This document shows positions 32,031 through 43,338 of a stretch of DNA of 64,000 nt, piece by piece. The stretch's first letter is position 1. Each line of letters begins with the position of its first letter. Both the position numbers and the translations under genes were made by a program. The DNA is from Zingiber officinale (taxonomy: Eukaryota; Streptophyta; Magnoliopsida; Zingiberales; Zingiberaceae): positions 120,385,794-120,449,793 of the forward strand of contig NC_055991.1 in the NCBI RefSeq assembly GCF_018446385.1, written 5' to 3'. The notes under the pieces are model-generated. The model was not told the origin of the DNA, made no database searches, and saw only the letters and a list, made by a program, of their open reading frames with translations.

Positions 32031-34282
32031 TGTTGGAGCAATCCCAATGGTCCGTGCGACCAAGTGTTTTAGTGTTTGGGCAAAGGGTTTAAGTTAGGTT
32101 CACCCTTGTATTTGATATGTGTATTTAAGTTGTACAGGATTGCAGGATACACATATTGTTGGTGCAGGGAGCACCAGACGATTGAACTTGTGTTTTGATT
32201 ATGTCAAAGGGTCCAAAGTTAAGTTGTCTTGTGATCTAACAAGGTTGATTGAGCTTGCAGAAAAAATCCTAAGTTGTTTTAGGCAAAAGTCCTAGTGGAT
32301 TCTAGGCAGGTAGAAAATCCTAAGAGGTGGTAACCCTAGATCCTAAGGGGTGGTAACCCTAGGTCCTACGGGGTGGTAACCCTAGGTGATGAAAAGTCCT
32401 AGCTATGGCATGGTAAGAGGAAACCCCTAGGGGGCGGTAACCCTAGGTCCTAGGGGAAGGTAACCCTAGGCGGAAAGTCTTGGCGGGTCGAGCGCTTCGG
32501 GCAAAATCCTAGAGTCGGGGACTCTAGGTTGAAATCCTGGTGGTTGCGGATTGGGTGGAAGTTTGGGCGGGTCATGGAGCGGACGTCCAACATGAAGACG
32601 GAAGCCTCGAGCGCTGAGCAAAAGTCTAGTCGGTCTAGAGGACTGGTCTGGCAACAGATAACTTCTCCTGAGAGGAGTATATGAGGATGCGTTCCCTGAA
32701 GAGGGAAGAATAGGCGTCAATTCGACCTAATATTTCGACAAAACTCAAAGTCAGAACTGGGCAGTCAGAGGTTGTCAAATTTCATATTATATATATTATT
32801 TTTCCCCTGGACTAACTTTATTTTGTACAGAATAAGGGGCTGGAAAAAACTGGTTCGGGCGCCTGGAAGGGGTCCGGGTGCCCAGAACCCAAAACTTATC
32901 TATAAGCTGATGTGGCGCGCGTCGGTTGGCCGAACCACAGGGTCCAGGAGCCCGGAGTGGTTCCAGGCGCTCGGAACAGCCTATAAAAGTAGCCTTCAAC
33001 CAGGAGCTTAAGAATAATATTCCAAACAAGTTCTACTTCTTCGAGCTATTCAGAAAATGCCTCCTCGATGCTCGAAAGGTGCCCCAACGACGATTGTGCT
33101 AAGGATTTAACTCTCCAAGTCGTTGGTATTGTTGTATTTCAAAGTTACTTGTACTTCAACTGTAAATTTTGTTGTAACCTTCGATTAATTAGTGATTGGC
33201 CATCGAAAGCACTCTCGCGTGCGGGCCTTGGAGTAGGAGTCGTCACAGGTTCCAAACTAAGTAAATCTTGGTGTGCTTTCTCTTGTCTCCGTCTTTTCAT
33301 TATTCTACTGTGTTTTTACTCGATTGTTTTAAAACAAACGAATTAGTCACAAGCGCTATTCACCCCCCCCTCTAACGTGCAACGATCTTACATCTATGAC
33401 TCAACTTGATGGCTTCGGGTCCAGTGAAGGATGAAGCATCCGAGGAACCGTGGACAAGACAACAAGGACAAGGGCCGGGGGAAGCGACTTCGAGGCATAC
33501 GTGAAGGATGACATTGGGATGAGCCGTGGACTTGGGTGCATCCGAGGGACAAGGGCCAAAGGAAGTAGGTTTGAAGGGAAAAGGTCAAGGCTGCAACGAA
33601 GAGTCAAGTAAGTCGTAAGGGTGAGGGTATGAGTACGTGAGATTGTACTTGGGGTACCAGTCGACTGGTGCTTTCACCAGTCGACTGGGGAGGGAACAGA
33701 ATGTCTATGTTCGCTCAGCCAGTGTGGAGCAGTCGATTGGTACTTTCACCAGTCGACTAGTATTGAGTCGTTGCGATGTAATGGTCGAATCTCCATAGAG
33801 GGCAGTCGACTGACACTTTCATCAATCGACTGTTAGGTGGGGTTTTCCAACCCGTGGCCTATATAACCAAGGCTTTAGAGCTTGGTTAAAGTAGACGAAA
33901 TTAGTGGTGGTTAACCCTAATTAGCAGTCAACAAGTGCTCAAGAGTTCTTTGTGTTCTAAGATGTCTTGGTTGGAGTTGTGGTGAGGTTTCTCCACCCAC
34001 AAGGAGACTTGAGATAGTCGGAGTTTGCCGGAGGCTAATCCATCGAAGGATTGAGAGATTGTCCATCTTACAGACAGCCGTGGAATAGGAACCCCAATCT
34101 CTGAATCACATTAAAGGAAACGTGTTAGTGGTTTGCTTGATCTTTCTCTTATTGTCTTTAGATTTCTTGTTTATGTCAGTTTGTATTTCTGCTGCGCAAA
34201 CTAACATTGTAGGAGAAGTTATCGAATTGGGGGCAACGTTTATTCAACCCCCCTTTTAATCGACCATACAAGATCCCTAACA
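32031..34282 (+). repeat. 3' LTR of element F, split by solo LTR G
   Basis: It starts TGTTGGAGCAATCCC and ends '..gatccctaaca'; about 1.0 kb without G. U3 contains three pairs of cagtcgactg palindromes (33650-33835), each pair spaced 20 bp with ctttca between. A TATA box (ctatataacc) is near 33862. TGATC follows at 34283. Confidence 0.8.
32157..33392 (+). mobile_element. Solo LTR G inside F 3' LTR
   Basis: It starts TGTTGGTGCAGGGAGC and ends near 'cgatcttaca'. It belongs to the same family as E: a 'gtggtaaccctagg' minisatellite at 32330-32475, 'ggaggcgttcggtc'-style U5 and a cccccctctaac end. Comparison with the inverted F copy (15380-15412) shows the uninterrupted target '..gatacacatatgactca..', which confirms the insertion. 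The target duplication is decayed (catat on the left, catct or tctat on the right). Confidence 0.75.
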
Positions 34283-34297
34283 TGATCTGTCTACTCT

Positions 34298-34803
34298 TAG
34301 GGGTATAAATGAGCCAAGCCGCTTGTGAGTTATTCAAAGCTCGATTCGATAAAAGCTTGTTTGAGCTCATTTAATGAGGCTCGTTAAGATAAACAAACCA
34401 AGCTCAAACTTCACAATATTCCGCTCGTTAGCTCGTGAACATGTTCGTTAAGCTCATGAATCAACTTTTAAATAAAAAAAATAATAGTTTTAATATTGAA
34501 TTTATAGATTTTATATTCTACTTATGAAAAATATAGATAAATATATTAAATTTATTTATTAGAATAAAATTATAAATTTTAACAAGAATATTATAATTTT
34601 TTTAAAATATATAATTTAGTTTTTAATGAGTATTTAAATTTATAATTTATATTTATTAAGTTCGTTTAGGCTCGATAAAAGCTCGAATAAGCTCGTGAGT
34701 CATGAATATATTCGTTAAATAAAGCTCGAGCTCGGTTCGATTATAAACGAGTCAAACTCAAACATCCAAGAGTTCGACTCGGCTCGGCTCGATTACACCC
34801 CTA
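34298..34803. mobile_element. hAT-like non-autonomous element 1
   Basis: The ends are TAGGGGTATAAATGAGCC and GGCTCGATTACACCCCTA, imperfect terminal inverted repeats of about 25 bp. The flanks tctactct and cctactcg match 6 of 8, a decayed 8-bp duplication as made by hAT transposases. No transposase is encoded (506 bp, AT-rich). The same terminal type occurs at 53351-53945. Confidence 0.7.
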
Positions 34804-34884
34804 CCTACTCGGTCGCTCTGCCAGCTCTACCACTTGGCTACTCTATCTCACGGCCCGCTCGGCCGCTCTGCTCGCTCCACTACC

Positions 34885-36900
34885 GTGTAGTTTACACTCA
34901 GTACTTGATAGAAACTAGTCTTTACTGGTAACCTGATATTATAAATTCAGGTCATCTCAATAGATAAGTTAAATTTAATTTAGTATATATTTAAATTTAA
35001 TTAATTTTTCAAAAATCTCTAACAGATTGTCACAAAATCACTACTATAATATAATATTGATTAAATATGAAATGGTCGTATTATAACTATTTAATTCATA
35101 ATTGCCGCAATATAAATATTATAACTACAGATAGAAAATGAAGTGTAAATGTCATAGCAACTATGATCCCCTATTTTGTTAATAAATAAAAAAAAATTGG
35201 TCTATTTAGGTCGCTTTTTTTCCTATTGTTTTTTTATTCGATCTGTGTTTTCTTCCTCCTCCTCCGTTCATAACCACTAATTTCCCTTAAATATTTATAA
35301 CACTGATATCGTTAGTTACTTAAAAAGTGATATTGAGCCGGACTTTAATCTGACATCGCACTAATCTACACGATTAAATTATACGGGAACACTTCTTTTT
35401 AGCTCCTACTTTAACCCTTGAGCATCTCTTTTGACTTACTTTTTTTATAATATTTACTTTTGAAAGCTCCAAACTAATTTATAAATAAATAAAAATTAGA
35501 TATTCCTAATCTCCTCTCAATAGTACACTAATAGTTGATTTAGTTTAGTTGTGAATCTATCCACTTTGATTTTCATTGATATTTTTCTACTAGTTCTTCG
35601 GGATTATAATAATCTCTCAAGACGAGAGTGCCTAAAGATTATGGGTTAAATTTAAAAGTTATGGAAAAAACTCTAATAAGCAAGTAATTATGATAAATTA
35701 AAAAGTAATTATTTCATTAATTGAGTTTCATAAAAGTCCAAGCTCTCAGTAAACAAGCTTAAATATTTTTGATAAGATAAACAAACAAATTAAATACAAT
35801 TAAATCAACTCAGCTCAAAGGAGCAGAAACTTAATCCCTTATTTATTTTATATATAAAAAAAACAGGGCAATACTAAATGAGAGAAATTTAATGGATTAA
35901 CATGGATTTAATCATACCTAAAAGATTCTCATTTTGCATGCTTAAATTAAGACACATCAATCTTAATTGCCCTTTTAATGCGGGCACGCCGCACACCTTC
36001 TCCAACCACTTTAATTGCCATTTGACTTGTAAACATTATTATTATTATTATTATTAAATAGTGAGCCACTGACTACGTTTCTCTGCTGGCTCCAGATTTT
36101 GAAGACGTTGTGTACACGATAAGATCTAGTCATTTTCCACTTGGTGGTAAATGAATACAATTTCCATGAATAAATTTGATATTCGCTAAATAAGATTTTA
36201 TTTATTTTCGTTAAATATTTATATGATTAATTAAATAAATAAATTTAAATAACTCATTAAATTAAAAAAAAATTTAAACACATTGACTAACAACATTAAT
36301 GAATAATATTAGTAAATAATGTCCCTGAATAAACTTTTATTAATATACTAAATAAATAAATAAATTTTTAAAATTAACTAAATAAATTTATTATCAAGTT
36401 TAATAATCAATTAAACAAGTTGAATTAATAATTCAATAAGTTTTAAATGAACCAAACTCAATTCAAATTTAAACTAAATTTAAATTTATAAAAACAATTA
36501 AGTCAAATTAAATAATTATTTTAACTGCTTAATTTATGATCCAATTATCTAATCAAATAAATTTGAACATTACAAAATTTATAGTTTACGAGCTTGAACT
36601 TTTCAGTGTGGATTATGATTAAAAATTGAAAAAGGTGACATTTTAATAAAAGAAATTAGAAGCTTAAGTGTTGTCTTGGCAATACCAAATTCTAAAAGAG
36701 GGAAATCGTTAACACAGTGAAATCTTATGGGTATTCAGAAAATCGTCCTTGTTGCTGAGCGAGGTCCGAAACTCTAGGGGTGTTTTGGTAATATTGAAAT
36801 CTGGAGGGTACAATTAGAAAAAAAAACAGCTCGCGGGACTATTGTGAGATACCATCATTATTATTACTACTATTTTATTATAAAAATTATTATTATTATT
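34885..36900. other. Intergenic AT-rich sequence, no gene seen
   Basis: There are no coding-like ORFs on either strand. It contains an (ATT)n microsatellite near 36038-36055 and AT-rich runs at 36200-36560. The proximal end belongs to the Aux/IAA promoter. Confidence 0.6.
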
Positions 36901-36932
36901 GTAGTGGTGGTCCAGTCCGGCACGGTTAAGAG

Positions 36933-36951
36933 GAGACAACTCTAACCGACA
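36933..36951 (-). promoter_or_regulatory. Paired auxin response-type sites upstream of Aux/IAA
   Basis: GAGACA (36933-36938, reverse of TGTCTC) and CCGACA (36946-36951, reverse of TGTCGG) are in the same orientation with 7 bp between them, 146-164 bp before the start codon. TGTCTC and TGTCGG are established ARF binding hexamers, and 7-bp-spaced direct repeats are a known ARF arrangement. Aux/IAA genes are classic auxin-induced genes, so the context fits. That the sites work is inferred. Confidence 0.6.
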
Positions 36952-37001
36952 ACCCTGGCCCACACTCTCCCTCCACCCGCCGCTCCTTCGTTTTTCTCAT
37001 T

Positions 37002-37078
37002 CTTCTTCTTCTTCTTCTCTTCTTCTTCTTCTTATTCGTCTTCTGCGTCTTCGTCTTCGTCTTCGTCTTCGTCTTCCT
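37002..37078. repeat. CTT / CGTCTT microsatellite in 5' UTR of Aux/IAA
   Basis: ttcttcttc runs pass into repeated 'cttcgt' units just before the ATG at 37097. Pyrimidine-rich 5' UTR repeats are common in plants. Confidence 0.85.
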
Positions 37079-37096
37079 ACTTCGGCTTGCTCCACC

Positions 37097-37565
37097 ATGT
37101 CGACGACGGAGACAGCGCACAGCTCCACAGAATCTGATGCCTCCGGCCTCGACTACGAAGAGACGCAGCTCACGCTCGCCCCGCCCGGTGCCTCCAGATC
37201 CGACCCTGAAAGGAAGCGAGGCCTATCGGACGACGATCTCCCTTCCGATTCCTCCCAAGGAGCCTCCATCAAACCTCCACAATCCAAGTAAGCAACACCA
37301 AACATACCCTTTGATTGTGGGAAAATAGGGCTACTAATTTTCTTATCGAATTAATTTTTTCCTCCTTAAGGGCTCAAGTGGTGGGATGGCCGCCGGTGAG
37401 GTCGTTCCGGCGAAACGCGCTCAAGAGCTTCACCTACGTGAAGGTGGCCGTCGACGGTGCGCCGTACCTTCGTAAGGTTGACCTGGAGGCATATGCTGGA
37501 TACCAGCAGTTGCTTACTGCCCTCGAGGAAATGTTCTCTTGCTTCACTGCCCGTAATTTTTTCCA

Positions 37566-37602
<37 letters not shown>

Positions 37603-39613
37603 CATCTCTAGATTGCTTGGTTTGGGATTTCTTTCTTTCGATTAATGGGCAAGGTTCATGGAATTTTTGTTCCAAATTTCCTCAGGCAATTATCCCAATG
37701 AGAGGAGGCTGGTTGATCCTGTGAGTGGCGCAGAGTATGTGCCGACTTATGAGGACAAAGATGGTGATTGGATGCTCGTCGGTGATGTTCCCTGGAAGTA
37801 AGTTTTTATCCCCCATCAATTAGTCTTGAAATACAGAAAGATGAAAACATAGGTGTATATTTCCTTGTTCTTCAGTTAGACAACGCATGGATCAGTCCCA
37901 CTGCAGACCTACTAATTATCAAGATTTTTTTTTTTTAATTGTTTTGCTTCTCTTATTGTCATTCTAACTTTAGACTGATGCATAAATAATATACAAATGA
38001 AAATTTACTGGATGTTCAAACGTTATTGCGGACTACTGCTCATTTCTCCCTTTCAAATTAGTATTAGGTAAATTCTTTCTTGATGGGAATTTTAATTTAT
38101 GTATGTGAATCTGTGGTTAAGGAAGTTGTTATCAGAAGTTAAATTTATGATTGAATAGGAATCATAGGAAATGCAACGATATAAATCCAATAAAGTTATG
38201 TCAAAAGAGGAAATGGAATCATTTGTTTGGAGACCCACAATGGCTTATCACAAACTGTCAGATCAAAACTTGTTACAATTAAGAAAGAAAAAGTTTGAAG
38301 GATTGCATCTCATCAGGTAACAGCTTGCATCACTGCAATTGGGACTATAGTTGATTGGTGAAAATGGAAGACAATCTTTCCTTAGGAGAGAATACCTTGA
38401 TGATTCGTCTGGTCTGGCAAATGTAGGAAATGTGCATGCATGACTTGAACTAGGATGTAGTGTTGGATCTGATGGTAAATTTGGAAAGTTGTTTCAAGCT
38501 AGAATGAATACTACTATATTTTTTTATCCTTGGTCCTTGTTTTGTAGGACTACTTTTTGTCGTTGATCCTAGTTTCTTAGCCAGTTCAACCAGTTTAGGA
38601 ATCAAGAAAAAAAACAGAAACAACTGAAAGCTATGGAAGATGATTGAGGAGAGTTACAAGCTTGTTGGATACATAATCCATCTCACTACGCAAGGACCTT
38701 TCAGAGACAAATCACCTAGCTTTTCATACAAAAAAAAAAAAAAAAGAGACAAATCACGTAGCTGATAATTATAACTAGCATCCCAATATGCTGGTACCTT
38801 TCATGAAATATTTGAATAGATGCAATGGAACACCACTGAACACCCTTTCTTATAAGCAATGAGGAGATCAAGATCAGCAATAACAAGAATCGATAGGCAG
38901 GGTATGTCCTGATTCAAAACTATGCACTAGGTACTGGTAGGGGAAATTCTTTATGGAAGGTTCATGAGGCATGTGAGGTATCAAAGAAAGAAGCACATGT
39001 CTGAGCTCACAAAGAAACGGTCCACTTGAGGAGATTAACGTAACTTTTGATCACAAAGAAAAGACCCTCAATCATGCAACAAATTTGGCTGACTTAAGTG
39101 TATGATCATGGAGAAAACAAACAGAACAAATAAGTGAATTAGATATGATACAAGGGAATACAAGGCAATAAGGCCAACAGGAAACATACCGGCATTCAAT
39201 TAATAAGACATGGCTTCTATAAGGCTTTTAACCCATCACTGTCATTTTCATGTTGTTCTGTCGCTCAGTAGTAGTTTGTTGTGCCTTCTATAAGGTTTTT
39301 AACCCATCACTGTCATTAGTTTGTTGTTTGAATCAAAATCAGCAAATCAGCGTGTCCAGTTTTCTTGCATAGTTCAAGGTGCTGCATGGTTATCATTTCC
39401 ACAAGAGCAACTCTAAATTCCATTTTTTGCTCGCAGAATGTTCGTTGCTTCATGCAAGCGTCTTAGGTTAATGAAAATCTCTGAAGCTATCAATTTAGGT
39501 AATTTTGATCTCTCACTGATGTTACTCGATTATCATGTATATTTTAATGACATCTTTCTCTGTCAATTATTATAGCTCCAAGAGCACCACAAGGATGCAC
39601 CAAAGAACAGTGA
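37097..39613 (+). CDS. Aux/IAA protein (auxin co-receptor and repressor), five exons
   Basis: Exons: 37097-37287, 37371-37552, 37686-37797, 39437-39498 and 39576-39613, all joined by GT-AG introns and giving 194 residues. Domain I is TQLTLAPPG (residues 23-31), weaker than the usual LxLGLPG repressor motif. The domain II degron VVGWPPV (67-73) is intact. Domains III/IV form a PB1 fold with [20 protein letters not shown] (86 onward) and [21 protein letters not shown] (141-161), then CKRLRLMK, an NLS-like run. Family role: nuclear repressor of ARF factors, degraded through TIR1/AFB when auxin is present. Length and exon pattern fit a functional short Aux/IAA. Which paralogue it is cannot be told by eye. 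Confidence 0.95.
37568..37600. repeat. (CT)n microsatellite in Aux/IAA intron 2
   Basis: A run of about 15 CT units lies just after the exon 2 donor site. Confidence 0.9.
37798..39436 (+). other. Long third intron of Aux/IAA
   Basis: 1.64 kb, interrupting the codon for K162. It contains an A-rich run (38731-38745) and a short direct repeat of 'ctataaggcttttaacccatcactgtcatt' type at 39219-39250 and 39288-39320. No gene is seen in it. Confidence 0.8.
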
Positions 39614-39696
39614 ATTTGATTCACCAACAATGGACATCAACAAATGGCGGTATCATGTACAGAAATTGTCACTCCTGGCATCTGTGAGAATGTAGG

Positions 39697-39702
39697 AATA
39701 AA
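39697..39702 (+). terminator. Candidate poly(A) signal of Aux/IAA
   Basis: AATAAA lies 84 bases after the stop codon, followed by T/G-rich sequence. Confidence 0.5.
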
Positions 39703-39719
39703 AATATTGTACTTAGGTA

Positions 39720-40520
39720 AACATGTTTTGGTTTAAACTATAGTAAACATATTGTGTGACAATAAGTAGACTGGTGTAATCCAGCCAATGGTCCTCTCTT
39801 GATTATCTTGTGTCTCCATGGTAGTACTTGGTTCATACTTTTAACAACTTTGCTTGCGACGCCATTTTGCTTCGTTAGAGCTTGGAAATGTTATGAACCC
39901 AATTTGCATTGTTATGGTTTGTGGTGATATATGTAGTTGTGTTGCTATACAAGATCGGGCATCTGATATATTGCTTTGTTTTTATGGATTTTGGAAATTT
40001 TGGCCCTGAGCTAAAAGAGTAGAGGCTCTCTATTGTTGTGAACTAAGGTGTTAAACTACTGCATCTCAGAGAACAAAGTGATGCATCCATGCAATAGTAA
40101 AACATTAATGCCTTTTATCATACTTGTACTAGAATTTCAAAAAATCATTTTTTCATGAATAATATTGTTGGAAATTTTCTCAATTAATGCGATCCGGATG
40201 TTGTGGGTCAGTTTATCGGTAATCAATGGCTTAAATCGATGATGTCTCGGTATGACAATGTGAATCGTGCCCTTTTTTTTATATATATATAACTTCCTTC
40301 TCTCTCGTTCATCTACCGAGTACCTTTAGAATATTTATTCGTCCCTAGTGGACTCTAATTCTCGTCCTCTTAGTCATTCCGTTTTATTAGTAAAACACAC
40401 TTTTTTTTAATAATAGGTAAATAGTCTTTTTCCTACTCCACCGAGTAAATTGGGAGCATAATTTTTACACATTCAGAAGCTTATTAAAATTTAAATTTTT
40501 CCTACTCCACCCATCTGGAA
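39720..40520. other. Intergenic, no gene seen
   Basis: Downstream of Aux/IAA, with no coding-like ORF. AT-rich, with a short (TA)n near 40279. Confidence 0.6.
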
Positions 40521-40525
40521 GCACA

Positions 40526-41441
40526 TGTTGGAATCCCATTATCCCATGATAATTTTGATATGATCAACCAATTTAGGTTAGGTTCTATTAGTTTTTGATC
40601 TCTATGTCTAAGTATGCAGGAACTTATGAGCACAAAAAGTCGAGCAGAAGACGCAGCTAGTGAGAAAGACGGCATGGAAGAGAGCCGATGGGCTCGGTGC
40701 ATCTGAAAGACGAGGTGCTACGGAAAAGTACATCGACGGACGAGAATGACGCACGTGGCGGTCCGAGGGACGAGAAGCCGGGATGAAAGGTTGCTCGAAG
40801 AGAAGACTGAAAATTGAGTTCGGGTGAGCCCTATTCCGGATGGACGAAATCACCTAGGTGATTGGAGCAACAAGAGAGACAAAAGGGAGCTGCGGAGCTG
40901 CTGGAGGCGCCCTCAAAGGAGTTAAAGGTGCCTCCACGCCTTTCAGTGGGAAGGCGCCTTCAACAGGGTTGAAGGCGCCTTCGACTCGTTGAAGGCACCT
41001 TCGACTCCATGAAGGTGCCTTCGACTGGGCAAATTCTGTCGTTGGTAAAGGATAAAATTTTATCCTTTAGTGCCTCGTCGAAGGCGCCTTCCAGCCCAGG
41101 ATAAGTTTTTTCTAGGGGCTATGAAAACACCACTGGACCTAGGAAATTAAACGCAACACTTGTGATTAATCCTAATTGAGTTCTGAGCTGTAATTGAGTG
41201 CTTCAACTACTGTAAGAGGCTTCTCCGCCTAAAGGAGAGTTTACTGAGTATTTCATCTTCCTTGGATTAACAACCTCCTCAGTTGTAACCAAGTAATTCG
41301 TTGTGCCTCTTCTTTTCAATTTATCTATTTTGTTTATGCAAGTGTTTATGCTTTAAAGTTGAGAAAGGTTCATCTTACTTTTGCAGGGCTATTCTCCTCC
41401 CTCCTCCCCCCCCCTCTCAGCCAGATGTCAGTGATCCAACA
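40526..41441 (+). repeat. 5' LTR of element H
   Basis: 916 bp. The U3 palindrome array consists of aaggcgcctt-type units with centres near 40955, 40976, 40996 and 41016 (spacing 21, 20, 20). It ends '..gatccaaca'. Confidence 0.82.
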
Positions 41442-41498
41442 ATTAGTATCGGAGCAATGTCACTTTAGGAGAACTAACCGCCGAACGAAGCACACGAG

Positions 41499-42930
41499 AT
41501 GGCCAAATCAAGTATCTACCCACCGAAGTTTGAGAGGGAATTCGTCAACTGGAAGAAAAAGATGGAGGTATTTTTTAAAATTGATTTCGAGTTACTTTTA
41601 ATAATGAAATTTGGTTTCGTAGCACCTGAAGGCAAAGAAAAATACCACTGGACCAAAAAAGAGCAAGTCGACTTCGTGGCAAATGACAAAGTATAGTTTC
41701 ATCTGCTAAGCATTTTACCCCCACAAGAAGTTAACTAGATCGGAGCTTACGATTCTACAAAGGAGCTTTAGAAGAAATTCCTGAAACTACATGAAAGAAC
41801 CTCGGAGGCGAAACTCGCGAGACGGGATTTGCTCAGAAACTAGATTAGCAACATCAAACTGGAAGAAGGGGAAACCGTTGCACACCTTCACTCAATGATA
41901 AAGAGCTCATCACTAGACTCACGAATCTCAGAGAAAAGGTAAGCAACTGAGATTTGCTAAGGTACGCGTTTAATACATTCCCTATAAATCTTGAATGGAC
42001 ATCATTAGTAGATGCTTATTATATATCTAAGGATCTAGAATCTACTATTTTAGAAGAACTATTTTCAACTTTTGAAGTCCATGAAATGAGATGTGCAAGT
42101 TCAAAGAAGGAGTAAATGTATAACATTGCCTTAAAGGCAAAAACGGACGAACGAGATTCCGAATCTTCTCTCGATGATGATGAAACGACACTAATGGTAA
42201 GTAGATTTAAAAAGTTGTTTAAATCTAACAAGTTTAATCAAGTGCAGAATCAAAGAAGAAGAAGAAAGATAAGATGCTACCACTGCAATAAAGAATGACA
42301 CATAAAAGACAACTGTCATAAATTGAAGAGCAAGGATAAAAGACCAGTTCAAAAGAAGCATCGAAAATCTAAAGGCGACGTGGGACGAAATGTCGTCTGA
42401 ATCGGAGATAGAAGCCCTTGCCGGACTTGCGCTGGTGGCAAGTCACCAAGAAGACGGAGACGAAACAAGCTCGTCCGAAATGAGCATCGATGAGGGGGAG
42501 CGATATCGGAAGAAAGCAGTACTTCAGGGGGAGCTTCGAATCACGGGATCAATAAGGTAAGTCGGGTATGATCTTCCTCTTGACAAGTTATTTCAGTTTA
42601 TAAAACTATTAACAAAAAATTACTGTAAATTAGAAAAAGAAGTTAAAAAATTAAAATCAACTCTAGATAAATCTTGTCGATTAGAAAACGTTGATAAAAT
42701 AAAAATTGAAAGTGAAAACTTGAAAAAGGAAATAGAACATTTGAAAAATCGTGCATACTCACAAATTCAAAATGTTAGAAGATATAGTAGATTGAATTAG
42801 TACCTTAAATATCATAATGACCAAATTAGAAAATTTTAAAGAAATAAGTACCTAAGAAATTCTTAATTAATCTAATTGGAAGGACTATTTTGTATTCCAA
42901 AATCATATCTAAACTAATTTTTTTTATTGA
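41499..42930 (+). pseudogene. Gag remnant of element H
   Basis: MAKSSIYPPKFEREFVNWKK at 41499 matches the gag start of A and D. A stop at 41694 ends the first piece. Further pieces are readable in several frames, including SLVDAYYISKDLE preceded by TGG (41993-41995, where A and D have TGA). A CCHC-like CYHCNKE (42274) lacks its intact second half because of a TGA. The run 'IGRTILYSK' near 42870 corresponds to the conserved C-terminus. The copy is heavily decayed. Confidence 0.75.
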
Positions 42931-43338
42931 CTTAGGGATTTCAGAGAGAAAATTAAATATAAATACTTTGTCTATAAAGTGATTGTTATTCCAATATTCA
43001 AGAAAGTCAAGTGTTTCGTCATAGTCTGGAAGTCAATTATTAAAATAAGTATTTAATTAACTAACTATTAAGCATTTAGTAGCTATAAAAATACTTTAAA
43101 TTACTTGTCAAAAAAATTTTGTTAGAAATTTTTTAAGCAATTTTTTTAAAAAAACAGTTAGACCTTCATATTTCCACTGGATTTATTTTTAGACTTTTTA
43201 AGCTACCCCATTTTTTTAATGTGATCAAAAGGGAGAGTAGTGAAGAACAAGTTTAGGGGTTACTTGCAAAAATTAAAACTACTTTTTGTGGTTTATCCTA
43301 ACTTCACTTGGGTTTGATCACATTAAAAAGGGGGAGAT

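Larger units (their letters stand above)
10550..34282 (+). mobile_element. Composite Ty1/copia element F containing nested elements A, B, D, E and G
   Basis: The left end (10550, TATTGGAGCAATCCC, start mutated from TG) matches the start of the 3' LTR at 32031 (TGTTGGAGCAATCCC). The right end is '..gatccctaaca' at 34282. The bases TGATC flank both ends (10545-10549 and 34283-34287). So one copia-type element appears to span 23.7 kb, mostly later insertions. Its own remains are part of the 5' LTR (10550-10643 plus an inverted LTR block), a 3' internal stretch (25502-26392, 31656-32030) and the 3' LTR. No gag or pol of F itself is recognisable. Confidence 0.6.

Noticed and set aside
36926-37120. 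Lys/Arg-rich minus-strand ORF
   Set aside because: It is the reverse reading of the CTT/CGTCTT microsatellite in the Aux/IAA 5' UTR.
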